A DNA stretch of 64,000 bases from Chryseobacterium culicis. Its GTDB lineage: Bacteria; Bacteroidota; Bacteroidia; Flavobacteriales; Weeksellaceae. Positions 18,700-29,700 of this stretch are shown here, piece after piece. The notes under the pieces were generated by a model. It ran no database searches, had not been told where the DNA came from, and was given only the letters and a program-made list of their open reading frames with translations. Both the position numbers and the translations under genes were made by a program. The DNA is taken from assembly GCF_002979755.1 (NCBI RefSeq), contig NZ_PCPP01000005.1, positions 62,001 through 126,000 on the forward strand, read 5' to 3'. Numbering within the stretch: position 1 is the first letter of the stretch; each line of letters starts with the position of its first letter.

Positions 18700-21123
18700 A
18701 TGAAAAAATTAAGCACAGCTGTATTATTGCTTGGGGCAATGTTAGTCGCTGCTCAGGAGAATGAGGAGAAAGGCAAAGAAATAGAAGATATCATCATTGT
18801 CGGAAACCGAAATGTCAAAAGAACAAAACTGGAAACACCAGTTCCTGTAGATGTTATTAATATTGACAAAATACAAAGAAGTTCTCCACAAATGACGGCT
18901 CAGGATCTCCTGAACTATGTGATTCCATCGTTTAATGCCGTGAGACAGTCTGCTTCTGATGGGACAGAGCATATTGATCCTGTAACCTTAAGAGGAATGG
19001 GGTCAGATCAGATCCTGGTTTTACTTAACGGAAAAAGAAGACATTCTACCTCTTTAGTTAATTATCAGAATACTGTTGGAAACGGATCTGTAGGAACAGA
19101 TTTAAGTACAATTCCTGTCATTGCGATTGATAGAATAGAAGTGTTAAGAGATGGAGCTGCAGCACAATACGGTTCTGATGCCATTGCAGGAGTGATCAAT
19201 ATTATTCTTAAAAAAAATACGGGAGCCTCAGCAAGTCTTACGTATGGATTGACTGGAAGAAATGATGGGGATACTTATCAGGCAGGAGCCAATTATGGGA
19301 CTTCATTAGGAAAAAAAGAGGGTTATATCAACCTTTCCCTACAATTAAGCCATAGAGGAAAAACAACACGAACTCAAAATCATGATCTGGATATTTTTGG
19401 AAATAATTTTGCCTATGCATTTGCTGATGATCCGGAAGCGGCAAGAGCAGCAGATGATGCAAAGATTAAAGAACGAGGATTAACCCGTGACGATTTTAAT
19501 TTTCAGATCGGAGATGCACAGATCAGACAGGGACAGTTGTTTTTCAATGCAGAATACCCTTTTAATGATCAATTTAAAATCTATTCTTTTGGAGGCTTCA
19601 GCATCAAAGAAGGAAAAGGGTTTGGTTTCAGAAGACTTCCAAGCGAAACGTCTAATGTGGTTTCATCCATTTATCCGAACGGATTTCAGGCAAATCTCGG
19701 ATCACAAGTGTATGATGTCTCCTATGCTGTAGGAGCAAAATATAATGTTAATGATTGGTTTTTTGACCTTAGCAATACATTCGGAAGCAATACATTCAAT
19801 TACAATGTTAGCAATACCAATAATGCATCTCTAGGAGCAAATTCACCAACCCGTTTTTATGCTGGAGCACACAGCTTTCTTCAAAACACAATTAATCTTG
19901 ATGTTTCCAAAAAGATAAACCGTTTCAATATCGGATTCGGGGGAGAGTTCAGATTGGAACAATACCAGATCAAACCCGGTGATGAAGCTTCTTATACCCA
20001 ATATGACACCAACGGAAATGTTGCCACTGAAGGATCAACAGTGCTTGGAGCGGGCGGATCTCAATCTTTTATCGGATTCTCTCCAAACAATGCAGTGAAA
20101 AAAGACAGACATTCCACGGCAGTATATGCAGATGTTTCCTATGATCTGGATAAAAAACTGAATATTGACGCTGCTGCCAGATTTGAAAATTATTCAGATT
20201 TTGGAAATACCCTGAATGGGAAATTAGCAGTGCGATATGAATTTGTAAAAAATTATGCAATTAGAGCAGCTGTGGGAACAGGTTTTAGAGCTCCTTCCCT
20301 TCAACAACAGTATTTTAATAACTCTTATGCCGATATTTCTACTTCCGGTTCAGGAATTGTAACCAAAGGGATTTTTCGAAATGATAGCGAAGCAGCCAGA
20401 ATTCTTGGGTTTGATAAGCTTAAACAGGAAACGTCTGTCAATGCAAGCGCTGGATTTACCCTGAGACCTTTAAACAAACTCTATATTTCGGTAGACGGAT
20501 ACTGGATAAAAGTAAAAGACAGGATTGTAATTACCAGCAATATTACCGATCCCAGACTGGATCAGTTTAACGTAGAAAGCGGAAGATTCTTTACAAATGC
20601 CATCGATACTGAAACAAAAGGAGTAGATGTAGTTGTTTCTTATGACTGGATTCTTGGAAGCGGAAATTTAAATATTAATCTTGCCGGAAACTATACAGAA
20701 ACAAAAATCACAGACTTTCATTTTCCGGAAAACTTAGGAACTCCTCAAAATGAATTCTTTGGCCCGGATCAGATCAACATCATTGAAACCCTGTCTCCAA
20801 AAACAAAAGCTTCATTAGGCTTGAATTATGGAATAGGAAAGTTCAATTTTCTCGTAAGAAATACCTATTTTGGTAAAGTAATAAGAGATGGTTATCCATT
20901 TGGAGGCGTTCAGGAATTCTCTCCGAAAGTCGTAACGGACATCAGTGTAGGGTATGACATCACAAAAAATATCAATTTTACAGTAGGAGCCAATAATGTA
21001 TTTGATGTTTTCCCGGATCGCCAGATCTATGAAAATTCATATTATGGAGTATTCAAATATGCGCCGGTTCAAATGGGAACACTGGGAAATTATTTCTTTG
21101 GAAGACTTAATTTTAACTTTTAA
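18700..21123 (+). CDS. TonB-dependent receptor under SAM riboswitch
   Basis: This 807-residue outer-membrane receptor takes up a small ligand using TonB energy. It has a signal peptide (MKKLSTAVLLLGAMLVAAQ), a plug domain at about residues 30-165 (VPVDVINIDKIQRS, RGMGSDQILVLLNGKRRHS, EVLRDGAAAQYGSDAIAGVINI) and a beta-barrel ending in the canonical FFGRLNFNF. There is no carboxypeptidase-like N-terminal extension and no SusD partner, so it is not a glycan-type system. The ATG at 18700 is chosen over an upstream in-frame TTG at 18685 because it starts a normal signal peptide. Its SAM-I riboswitch and following permease point to methionine, a methionine derivative or a cofactor such as cobalamin as ligand; that is inference. 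Confidence 0.92.
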   Translation: MKKLSTAVLLLGAMLVAAQENEEKGKEIEDIIIVGNRNVKRTKLETPVPVDVINIDKIQRSSPQMTAQDLLNYVIPSFNAVRQSASDGTEHIDPVTLRGMGSDQILVLLNGKRRHSTSLVNYQNTVGNGSVGTDLSTIPVIAIDRIEVLRDGAAAQYGSDAIAGVINIILKKNTGASASLTYGLTGRNDGDTYQAGANYGTSLGKKEGYINLSLQLSHRGKTTRTQNHDLDIFGNNFAYAFADDPEAARAADDAKIKERGLTRDDFNFQIGDAQIRQGQLFFNAEYPFNDQFKIYSFGGFSIKEGKGFGFRRLPSETSNVVSSIYPNGFQANLGSQVYDVSYAVGAKYNVNDWFFDLSNTFGSNTFNYNVSNTNNASLGANSPTRFYAGAHSFLQNTINLDVSKKINRFNIGFGGEFRLEQYQIKPGDEASYTQYDTNGNVATEGSTVLGAGGSQSFIGFSPNNAVKKDRHSTAVYADVSYDLDKKLNIDAAARFENYSDFGNTLNGKLAVRYEFVKNYAIRAAVGTGFRAPSLQQQYFNNSYADISTSGSGIVTKGIFRNDSEAARILGFDKLKQETSVNASAGFTLRPLNKLYISVDGYWIKVKDRIVITSNITDPRLDQFNVESGRFFTNAIDTETKGVDVVVSYDWILGSGNLNINLAGNYTETKITDFHFPENLGTPQNEFFGPDQINIIETLSPKTKASLGLNYGIGKFNFLVRNTYFGKVIRDGYPFGGVQEFSPKVVTDISVGYDITKNINFTVGANNVFDVFPDRQIYENSYYGVFKYAPVQMGTLGNYFFGRLNFNF

Positions 21124-21130
21124 TCATTAA

Positions 21131-22429
21131 ATGAGTACTGCTTCACATCAGATTGGCTGGAAAACAGCCGCCGCTATCGTCGTTTCCAATATGATCGGAA
21201 CCGGGATTTTTACAACCCTGGGATTTCAGTTGTCCGATATTACCAATACCTACAGCATTTTCCTGCTTTGGAGTATTGGAGGAATTCTCGCCTTGTTCGG
21301 GGCTTTTTGCTATGCTGAATTAGGTTCATATTTTAAAGGAAACGGAGGCGATTTTATTTACCTCAAAGAAACCTATCATCCGATATTCGGATATCTGATA
21401 AGCTGGATTTCACTTATCATCGGATTTTCTTCTCCGGTTGCACTGGCAGCATTGGCAATGTCAAAATACCTTTCCGTATTCGATTATTCTTTTGGAAATG
21501 GGTTTGCCATTGCCGCAATATTTCTGGTTGCCATTGCATTATCATTTAGCCTGAAAACATCCAGTAGATTTCATAACTTTTTTACATTCATTAAGATTGC
21601 GTTCATTATTGTCCTGGTCATTCTTGGAGTAGGAATTTCAGGTTCACCGCAGATTGGGAACAGTCTCAATTTCAGTGACAGCTGGCAGCATGAGATGATG
21701 CTTCCTGCCTTTGCTACATCACTTGTGTTTGTTACCTATTCCTATACGGGCTGGAATTCAGCTTCTTATATCGCAGGAGAAATAAAAGATGTTCAGAAAA
21801 ACCTTCCTAAATCTCTTATTATAGGAACTGTTTTCGTGACGGTAAGCTATATTCTGGTGAATTATATTATGCTGAAACATGCTCCTGTGAGCCAGTTGGC
21901 AGGAAAAGAAGATGTGATGGGAGAAGCTGCTGTCAATATGTTGGGACCTGCTTTTGGAAAGATTGTCAATGTTTTTATTGCCCTGCAATTGATAGCAACA
22001 ATTAGCGGATATTTGTGGGTAGGTTCGAGGTTAACACAGGCTTTTGCAAAACATACCTATATTTGGAAACCCTTATCCGAAGGGAATAAAAAAGGAATTC
22101 CGGTAAGAGCCATTTTTGCTCATGCAGTGATTGCCTCTGTTATTATTCTGACAGGAAGTTTTAAAGAGATCTTTGTCTATACAGCTTTTATTTTACAGCT
22201 TTTTGCCAGCCTGGCAATTTCTACCGTGTTCTTTCTTAAGAAAAAAGACAGAAAAATCTTTAAATCTAATGCTTTTCATATTTTTCCGGTAGTTTTTCTG
22301 TTGTTCAGCATCTATATTCTTTATTTTACTTTCATTCATAATCCTAAAGAAAGCTTGATAGGATTGGGGATTATTGCAGTGGGAATTGTTTTATATCTGA
22401 TTGACAGAAGGCTTTCTAAAAGATATTAA
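21131..22429 (+). CDS. APC-family amino acid permease
   Basis: The 432-residue inner-membrane protein belongs to the amino acid-polyamine-organocation superfamily. The first helix has the hallmark IVVSNMIGTGIFTTLG (about residues 15-30), and roughly twelve hydrophobic segments follow, with the conserved FSPVALAALA-like region and TYSYTGWNSASYIAGEIK in helix 6. It begins 7 bases after the TonB receptor stop, so it lies under the same SAM-I riboswitch. The pair would import a ligand across both membranes. Methionine or S-methylmethionine are the leading candidates, since APC members transport such compounds; direct evidence is lacking. Confidence 0.92.
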   Translation: MSTASHQIGWKTAAAIVVSNMIGTGIFTTLGFQLSDITNTYSIFLLWSIGGILALFGAFCYAELGSYFKGNGGDFIYLKETYHPIFGYLISWISLIIGFSSPVALAALAMSKYLSVFDYSFGNGFAIAAIFLVAIALSFSLKTSSRFHNFFTFIKIAFIIVLVILGVGISGSPQIGNSLNFSDSWQHEMMLPAFATSLVFVTYSYTGWNSASYIAGEIKDVQKNLPKSLIIGTVFVTVSYILVNYIMLKHAPVSQLAGKEDVMGEAAVNMLGPAFGKIVNVFIALQLIATISGYLWVGSRLTQAFAKHTYIWKPLSEGNKKGIPVRAIFAHAVIASVIILTGSFKEIFVYTAFILQLFASLAISTVFFLKKKDRKIFKSNAFHIFPVVFLLFSIYILYFTFIHNPKESLIGLGIIAVGIVLYLIDRRLSKRY

Positions 22430-22561
22430 AGTACGTTTTGGTGATGCCGAAAGACGGATAAACAACTGGGAAATTGGGAATTTTCTTCATTTTGCGCCCT
22501 TTATCCCTAATGCTCAAAAATTTATGATGATTCGGAATTTTAATTTTGAATTAATAATCCT

Positions 22562-22569
22562 TATCTTTG
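22562..22569 (+). promoter_or_regulatory. Putative -7 element for prfA
   Basis: TATCTTTG fits TAnnTTTG and lies 19 bases before the prfA ATG. A TTTG upstream (22545-22548) is only 13 bases away, too close for a standard -33 element. Confidence 0.55.
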
Positions 22570-22588
22570 CACCCACAAAATTTCTACA

Positions 22589-23674
22589 ATGTCTAAATCA
22601 TTAATTCCAAAATTAGAAGCTATAAAACAAAGATATAATGAGGTTGCAGACCTTATTATACAGCCTGATGTCATTTCAGACCAAAAAAGATATTCTTCTT
22701 TGAACAAAGAATATAGTGATTTGGGAAAAATTGTAAGAGTTTACGATCAGTATAAAAGTGCGCTGGATAGTATTGCAGAATCTGAAGAAATTATTGCAGA
22801 CGGTTCAGACAGAGATTTGGTAGATCTTGCTAAAGAAGAAAAGCTGGAAGCTCAGGCTAAAATTCCAGGATTGGAAGAAGAGCTGAAAGTATTACTGATC
22901 CCTAAAGATCCTGCTGATGACAAAAACGTTATCGTAGAATTACGTGCCGGAACTGGAGGTGATGAAGCCGCTATTTTCGTAGAGGACGTGTACAGAATGT
23001 ATACCATGTATTTTAAAACAAAAGGATGGAGACATGAAGTAACAGATTCCAACGAAGCTGCAAAAGGATACAAGGAATTGATCATGAAAGTGGAGGGAGA
23101 AGGAGTTTACGGAATCATGAAATTTGAATCCGGAGTTCACCGTGTGCAGCGTGTACCTGAAACAGAATCTCAGGGAAGAGTACACACTTCTGCCATTACA
23201 ATTGCTGTTTTACCGGAAGCTGAAGAAGTAGATTTTGAATTGAACCCTGCTGATATTGAAATGCAGACTTCTCGTTCAGGAGGTGCCGGAGGTCAGAACG
23301 TAAACAAGGTTGAAACTAAAGTTCAGCTTACACACAAACCTTCCGGGATGGTAGTGGTTTGTCAACAAGCTCGTTCTCAGCTGGCTAACCGTGAGCTGGC
23401 AATGGAAATGCTAAGAACAAAATTATACGATATCGAATTACAGAAAGTACAGGGAGATATTGCAGCACAACGTAAATCTATGGTGTCTACAGGAGACCGT
23501 TCTGCAAAAATTAAAACGTACAATTACCCACAAGGAAGAGTTACAGACCACAGAATCAACAAGTCTATGTACAACCTTGATGCTTACATGAATGGAGATA
23601 TTTCTGAAATGATTGATGCAGTAATCATGGCGGAAAATGCAGAGAAAATGAAGGGGGAAGAAGAAAATTACTAA
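22589..23674 (+). CDS. prfA: Peptide chain release factor 1
   Basis: RF1 recognises UAA and UAG stop codons and triggers peptide release on the ribosome. The 361-residue protein has the class-I release-factor layout: an N-terminal helical domain, the codon-recognition [13 protein letters not shown] segment, which contains the expected position of the tripeptide anticodon, and the catalytic [11 protein letters not shown] loop with the GGQ motif near residue 235. Length and motifs distinguish it from the short PrfH encoded at 36298. The gene is a single transcription unit with its own -7 element and a terminator behind it. Confidence 0.98.
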   Translation: MSKSLIPKLEAIKQRYNEVADLIIQPDVISDQKRYSSLNKEYSDLGKIVRVYDQYKSALDSIAESEEIIADGSDRDLVDLAKEEKLEAQAKIPGLEEELKVLLIPKDPADDKNVIVELRAGTGGDEAAIFVEDVYRMYTMYFKTKGWRHEVTDSNEAAKGYKELIMKVEGEGVYGIMKFESGVHRVQRVPETESQGRVHTSAITIAVLPEAEEVDFELNPADIEMQTSRSGGAGGQNVNKVETKVQLTHKPSGMVVVCQQARSQLANRELAMEMLRTKLYDIELQKVQGDIAAQRKSMVSTGDRSAKIKTYNYPQGRVTDHRINKSMYNLDAYMNGDISEMIDAVIMAENAEKMKGEEENY

Positions 23675-23694
23675 AATTATCAATACATAAAAAT

Positions 23695-23725
23695 AAAGCC
23701 TCTGACTTTTCAGGGGCTTTGTTTT
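23695..23725 (+). terminator. Intrinsic terminator after prfA
   Basis: AAAGCCTCTGA pairs with TCAGGGGCTTT (one wobble) around a short loop, followed by GTTTT. It closes the prfA transcript. Confidence 0.8.
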
Positions 23726-23752
23726 GCCAAATAATAAAACAAAATATACACT

Positions 23753-24430
23753 ATGAAAACCTACAAAATTATTTTATTGTTGTTGCTTACGATGATGGGG
23801 CAGCAGCTTATCGCTCAAACTGAAGTAAAGAAACCTAAAGAAGCCTTTGAGCTCTTCTTTGGTACTTTCGTGAACAATGATGAAGCAGCATTGGGTAAGC
23901 TTAATGAGTATTTAAAGCCTACAGTAGACGGACAAGTTGCTTATCAGGTGAATTTTAAAGAAACTTCACAGGAAATGATCAATGGCAGTGTAGAGAATTT
24001 TCTTTCAGCTTTTCCTAAAGGAACAGCTGCAGCATGTAAAAAAGAAGCACAAGATTATTTCACGGCGATGTTTGGGAACTTTAAAACCGGAAAACTTAAC
24101 GTCAAAGAAGTGAAAGTGGTTCCTAATGAATACGTTGAAGGGCAAAAAATTGCAGAAATAAGTTATGCTGTAAGCTTCCTGGTTCCTTCCAAACTGACTT
24201 CTGGTCCAAAAGGAGATCTGAATAAAATAAAAACTGAGGATCTGAAAAAATATTTAATTCAGGCAGTTCAGGATTTTAAAAATGCCGATAAAACGGTAAC
24301 AACAGATCAAAACTTTACTTTATATGAATTGAAAGAAGGAGATAAAATATACTATTGGAATGGAAGTCCGGATGAGATTGTTAGCAACCTTACCGATTTC
24401 TATTTTGAAAGCTTCGGTGCCAATGAATAG
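23753..24430 (+). CDS. Exported protein of unknown function
   Basis: I do not recognise the family. The 225-residue protein has an N-terminal signal peptide (hydrophobic residues 6-20, ending LIAQTE) and a soluble, Lys-rich body with no cysteine pairs except one Cys near residue 96. Its internal segments alternate helix-like and strand-like stretches (VKEVKVVPNEYVEGQKIAEISYAV), which could fit a small NTF2-like or DUF-type periplasmic domain. It lies between two terminators and is therefore a single gene. No neighbour suggests a role. Confidence 0.65.
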   Translation: MKTYKIILLLLLTMMGQQLIAQTEVKKPKEAFELFFGTFVNNDEAALGKLNEYLKPTVDGQVAYQVNFKETSQEMINGSVENFLSAFPKGTAAACKKEAQDYFTAMFGNFKTGKLNVKEVKVVPNEYVEGQKIAEISYAVSFLVPSKLTSGPKGDLNKIKTEDLKKYLIQAVQDFKNADKTVTTDQNFTLYELKEGDKIYYWNGSPDEIVSNLTDFYFESFGANE

Positions 24431-24452
24431 TTGAAATATCCTATAATAAATA

Positions 24453-24483
24453 AAAAAAGTCCCAATGTAAAGGGACTTTTTTT
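24453..24483 (+). terminator. Intrinsic terminator
   Basis: AAAAAAGTCCC pairs with GGGACTTTTTT, loop of eight bases. It lies after the unknown exported protein and before the prolyl oligopeptidase promoter. Confidence 0.85.
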
Positions 24484-24500
24484 ATTTCACATACTTTGCG

Positions 24501-24508
24501 TATTTTTG
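24501..24508 (+). promoter_or_regulatory. Putative -7 element for prolyl oligopeptidase
   Basis: TATTTTTG matches the consensus and lies 17 bases before the ATG. The upstream region is a terminator T run, with no clear TTTG at the usual distance. Confidence 0.5.
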
Positions 24509-24524
24509 AGAAAAACCGATCAGT

Positions 24525-26627
24525 ATGAATTTTAAACCTATATTGTTAACTGCTGGAGTGTTGTTTTCAGCATCTTTTTATTCTCAGAAAATGATTTATC
24601 CTAAAGCACTAAAAGGAAGCCAGACAGATTCCTATTTCGGAAGCGCTGTTTCCGATCCATTCAGAGATCTGGAAAATGATTCTGAACCTACAAAAAAATG
24701 GGTAGATGAAGAAGTCGCTTACAGTCAGAATTATCTATCTAAAATTCCGTTCAGGGATAAAATCAAAAGCCAGCTGAAGGATATCTGGAACTATGAAAAA
24801 ATTTCAGCGCCTTTCAAAGAAGGAGATTACACCTATTATTCTAAAAACGATGGATTGCAGGCTCAGTCTGTTTTGTATAGAACAAACAATAAGACCAATG
24901 TTACAGAAGTATTTTTAGATCCTAATAAATTTTCAGAAAAAGGAACTACTTCACTTTCCAACCTGTCATTCAACAAAAAAGGAAACCTTGCTGCTTATTC
25001 TATCTCTGAAGGAGGAAGCGACTGGAATAAGATTATTATCATTGATGCAATTACCAAAAAGCAGATTGATGAAACTTTACTGGATGTAAAATTCAGCGGA
25101 ATTTCATGGCAGGGAGATGAAGGATTCTATTATTCCAGCTACGACAAACCTAAAGAAGGTACCGTACTTTCGGGAATGACAGATAAACATAAAGTATACT
25201 TTCATAAACTGGGAACAAAACAATCTGAAGATAAATTGATTTTCGGAGGTGATAAAACCCCAAGAAGATACTTAAGTGCAGGCGTTTCTCAAGATCAGAG
25301 ATACCTTATTATCTCTGCAGCTAATGCTACAAATGGTAATGAATTGTACATAAAAGACCTTAAAAAAGGAGGTGACTTTGTGCAAATTGTGAATGGGTTT
25401 GACATTAATGCCAGCATCGTAGATACACAGGGTGATGATCTTTTCATTTTTACAGATAAAGATGCCCCGAATATGCGTCTTGTGAAAACAACTATCGCTA
25501 ACCCGGCTCCTGCAACATGGAAAGATCTAATTCCACAAACGGAAAACGTATTAGGAATTTCTTCAGGGGGAGGATATTTCTTTGCAACCTATATGATTGA
25601 TGCCATAGATCAGGTAAAACAGTTTGATAAAACAGGAAAACTGATCAGAGAAATTACACTTCCCGGAAAAGGAAATATTTCAGGATTCGGAGGGAAAGAA
25701 AAAGAGAAAGATGTGTATTTCTCTTTCAGTAACTATATTACACCGGGAACTACCTACAAATTCAATGTAGACTCAGGAAAATCTGACGTGTATCAAAAAC
25801 CTAAAGTGAAGTTTAATCCGGAGGATTACGTTTCAGAACAGGTATTCTATACTTCAAAAGACGGTACAAAAGTTCCTATGATGATCAATTATAAGAAAGG
25901 AACTAAACTTGACGGTAAAAACCCTACTATTCTATATTCTTACGGAGGTTTCAACATCAGCTTACAGCCTTCGTTCTCTGTAGTAAATGCAATCTGGATG
26001 GAAAATGGAGGTATTTACGCTGTTCCAAACATCCGTGGTGGTGGCGAATATGGTAAAAAATGGCATGATGCAGGAACAAAACAACAGAAGAAAAATGTTT
26101 TTGAAGACTTTATTGCTGCCGGAGAATACCTTCAAAACAAAGGCTATACTTCAAAAGAATATATGGCACTGTCAGGAAGATCAAACGGAGGATTATTGGT
26201 GGGAGCCACAATGACAATGCGTCCTGATCTGGCTAGAGTAGCATTTCCGGGAGTAGGAGTTTTGGATATGTTGAGATATAATAAATTTACGGCTGGAGCA
26301 GGCTGGTCTTACGACTATGGTACAGCAGAAGACAGTAAAGAAATGTTTGAATATCTTAAATCCTATTCTCCTGTACACAATGTAAAAGCAGGAACCTGCT
26401 ATCCGTCAACAATGATTATTACCAGTGATCATGATGACAGAGTAGTTCCGGCACACTCATTTAAATTTGGTGCAGAGCTTCAGGAAAAACAGGCATGTAA
26501 AAATCCTATTCTTCTGAGAATTGAAAAGAATGCAGGACACGGTGCCGGAAGATCTACAGATCAGGTGATTAGTGAAAATGCGGATCTTATATCATTTGCA
26601 TTATACGAGATGGGAATAAAGAAATAA
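24525..26627 (+). CDS. S9 prolyl oligopeptidase, exported
   Basis: This is a serine peptidase of family S9A that cleaves short peptides after proline. The 700-residue protein has a signal peptide (about residues 1-20, MNFKPILLTAGVLFSASFYSQ), a seven-bladed propeller (about 75-420) and a C-terminal alpha/beta-hydrolase domain. Catalytic residues are Ser553 in GRSNGG, the Asp in SDHDDRVVP and the His in NAGHGAGRS. The signature GGGEYGKKWHDAG ahead of the serine is characteristic. It is a periplasmic or secreted enzyme with no T9SS sorting domain. It stands alone between two terminators. Confidence 0.96.
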   Translation: MNFKPILLTAGVLFSASFYSQKMIYPKALKGSQTDSYFGSAVSDPFRDLENDSEPTKKWVDEEVAYSQNYLSKIPFRDKIKSQLKDIWNYEKISAPFKEGDYTYYSKNDGLQAQSVLYRTNNKTNVTEVFLDPNKFSEKGTTSLSNLSFNKKGNLAAYSISEGGSDWNKIIIIDAITKKQIDETLLDVKFSGISWQGDEGFYYSSYDKPKEGTVLSGMTDKHKVYFHKLGTKQSEDKLIFGGDKTPRRYLSAGVSQDQRYLIISAANATNGNELYIKDLKKGGDFVQIVNGFDINASIVDTQGDDLFIFTDKDAPNMRLVKTTIANPAPATWKDLIPQTENVLGISSGGGYFFATYMIDAIDQVKQFDKTGKLIREITLPGKGNISGFGGKEKEKDVYFSFSNYITPGTTYKFNVDSGKSDVYQKPKVKFNPEDYVSEQVFYTSKDGTKVPMMINYKKGTKLDGKNPTILYSYGGFNISLQPSFSVVNAIWMENGGIYAVPNIRGGGEYGKKWHDAGTKQQKKNVFEDFIAAGEYLQNKGYTSKEYMALSGRSNGGLLVGATMTMRPDLARVAFPGVGVLDMLRYNKFTAGAGWSYDYGTAEDSKEMFEYLKSYSPVHNVKAGTCYPSTMIITSDHDDRVVPAHSFKFGAELQEKQACKNPILLRIEKNAGHGAGRSTDQVISENADLISFALYEMGIKK

Positions 26628-26651
26628 CTCTAAAAAAGAGATATATTTAAT

Positions 26652-26689
26652 AAAACGGCTAATTTTATCTAAAATTGGCCGTTTTTTTT
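26652..26689 (+). terminator. Intrinsic terminator
   Basis: AAAACGGC and GCCGTTTT flank an inner AATTTT/AAAATT stem with a four-base loop, followed by eight T residues. It closes the prolyl oligopeptidase transcript. Confidence 0.88.
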
Positions 26690-26764
26690 ATGTTGTTGTG
26701 TTTATAATTATTATTTTTATGGCGGATATTTAAAGTTTATCAATTCTAAACTAATTAGGTAATT

Positions 26765-29700
26765 ATGAAAAAAAGAATTTTACTAGTGTGTGCCTTGGCT
26801 GCTGGGCTTTCCAGTCTCCATGCACAGAGGTGGGAACCGGCCTCACAGAGAACCTCTCAAATCAGAAAAGAAGTAGAAGTTCAATATTCTTACAGGTTTG
26901 ATTTGCAATCGCTTAGGAATATTTTAAAAGATGCTGTAGAAACAGGGAAAGGAGCTCAGGCTGTGATTGTCTCTCTACCTACAGCAGAAGGAAAAATTGA
27001 AAAATTTGCTGTATACAGTGATCCTGTTATGGAAAAATCTATGGCTGACAGATACCAATTGGGTTCTTACGTAGGGATTGGAGTAGATGATCCTTCTAAA
27101 TATTTAAGATTCAGTACTTCTCCAACAGATATGCAATCCATGATTATTAAAGATGGTGTATATCAGTTTATAGAGCCAATTACTACAGATAAACAAACAT
27201 ACGGTGTTTTCTATAAAACAAAAAGAACAGAAGGATTACATGGTTTTGAATGTGATACTGACGGAAAAGGATTAGACATCAAAACATTAGAGGCACACGG
27301 AAAAAAAAATCTTTCTAATGTAAATGCTGGAATTACAAATAGACCAGCAATTACAAAATTTAGAACTTATAGGTTAGCTTTAGCAGTTACAGGTGAATAT
27401 ACGAAAAAGTTTGATCCCAATGGAGGGACAGCAAATACTGTAGCTCAAATGAATGCTACGATGAATCGTGTAAATGGTATTTTCCAGAAAGATTTTGGAA
27501 TTAGGCTAATTATTCAGGATCTTCCTACGATTATATTTACAGATCCTAATACAGACTTCTATACTCCTCCAGCAGTTCAGGGTGATCCTTCATTAAATCT
27601 TCAGCTTCAAAGGATGCTTACCCAAAATGTTGGAAATGCTAATTATGATATCGGTCACGTATTTAATGCAGCAGGAGGTAACGGAAATGCGGGTGGAATA
27701 GGAATAATATGTCTTAACCCTGCAAATAATAACTCTTTAGCAAAAGGAGCTGCATTTACTCAAATGGCGTTGCCAACGGGTGATGCTTTTGATATTGATT
27801 ACGTAGCTCATGAGATGGGGCATCAGCTTGGAGGGAACCATACTTTTTCACATGCTACTGAAGGATCTGGCGTAAATATTGAGCCGGGTGGAGGTACTAC
27901 AATTATGGCCTATGCGGGAATTACACAGGATAATGTACAGATGGTCTCTAATCCTTACTTCCATTATTCTTCCATTAATCAAATTTTAAATACTCTGGAT
28001 AGTAAGCCAACATGTGGAGTTGCAGAAATCATAAATGATAATACAGCGCCTGTTATTTCAACTCTTACAGCATATACGATCCCAAAAGGAACAGCTTATT
28101 ATCTAGAGGCATCGGCAACTGATGCACAAGGTGATGCTATTAATTATACGTGGGAACAATTTGATACAGCAAGTAGCAAAACCTCTATTTCAGGAGATAG
28201 TGGTTGGGGCTTCATTACAGAAGGTTCTATTGCAAGATCTTTTACGGGTACTGACAGTGGAAAAAGATACTTCCCTAGCTTACCGCTTGTAATGGCTGGT
28301 AAACTTACAAACAAAGCAACATGGGAGACTGTTTCGTATGTTCCTAGAGTGCTTAATTACGCTGTAACAGCAAGAGATGCAAATACAGTAAGACCAATGC
28401 TTTCGTCTTTAGAAACAACAGTTACAGTAGGTAATGAAGGACCATTTAAATTCAATGGAATTACGGGGTCTACATCCCTTTATAACAATGCTGCCAATAC
28501 CATTTTATGGGATGTTGCCAATACCAATATAGCACCTTATAATGCAGCTAATGTTAAAATTGAATATACTACAGATCTTGTAAACGGAACAACATGGACC
28601 CAGTTGGTAGCTTCTACTCCTAATACAGGAAGTTATACTGGGCAAATGCCAGCTAATCTGACAGGAAATATTAAGTTGAGAATATCTGCTATAGGAAATG
28701 TTTTTTTTGCAGTATCTCCTACAGTTAAAGTTGAAACAGCGCCTACTTCCTCTACTGCAGCACCTACAGGTGTTTTAGCATTAGATACTGAAATCTTAAA
28801 AAATTCAGCTAGATTATCTTGGAATAATTTTCCGGGAGCTACCTATTTAATAAACTACAGAAAAGTAGGTGAAACAACTTGGCAGAATACAACAAGTACA
28901 ACAAGTTCTGTAGCATTATCAAACCTTGAAGACGAAACGAATTATGAAGCTCAGGTTGCAGCTGTTGTAAACAGTGTTCCAGGAGCATATTCTTCCAATT
29001 ATGCCTTTAAAACAAAAGGTTTAAGAACAGGTTATGATTACTGTTTAATGACTACCGGAGGTAATAACATGAATGGATATTACTATAGTGGAGTAATTGG
29101 GTTCAAAGTAGCAAATTTAAACTTTTCACAAACGAGTATTGCCGCATTATCAAAAACTTATTTAGATTATAGCGAAGATGCAAGTAAGGTGGTTAATTTA
29201 ACAAAAGGGACACAATATACTATTACATATAGAAACTTAGGTAATGCTGCCGGATATAATGATTTTATTGAAGTATGGATCGATTACAACAGGAATGGTG
29301 TTTTTGAAGCTTCAGAGAAAGTTGGTTCTAAAGGTAGTGTTCCTGTTTATGATAATGCTTCTGAATTTGATTATCATGATGGAACAATAACGTTTACAGT
29401 ACCATCTACAGCTTATTCAGGCGATAAAACACTTAGAATGAGAGTGGCAAGCACTTTCTTTAATCCTGCATCAGGTCCGTGTGGATTTCCTTCTGTAGCT
29501 TCAGGTCCTAATAGCATTGTTTCAGCCGGAGGGTTCAGAGATTTTGCTGTAAAAATTACAGAAACTCTTGCTGTAAACGAAACAAAAGATGTAAAATCAT
29601 CTGAAATTTCAATTTATCCGAATCCTGCAGATACATTCGTAGAAGTGAAAAATCTGAAAGGAAAAGCAGACTATAAAATCTATACTGCTGACGGAAGATT

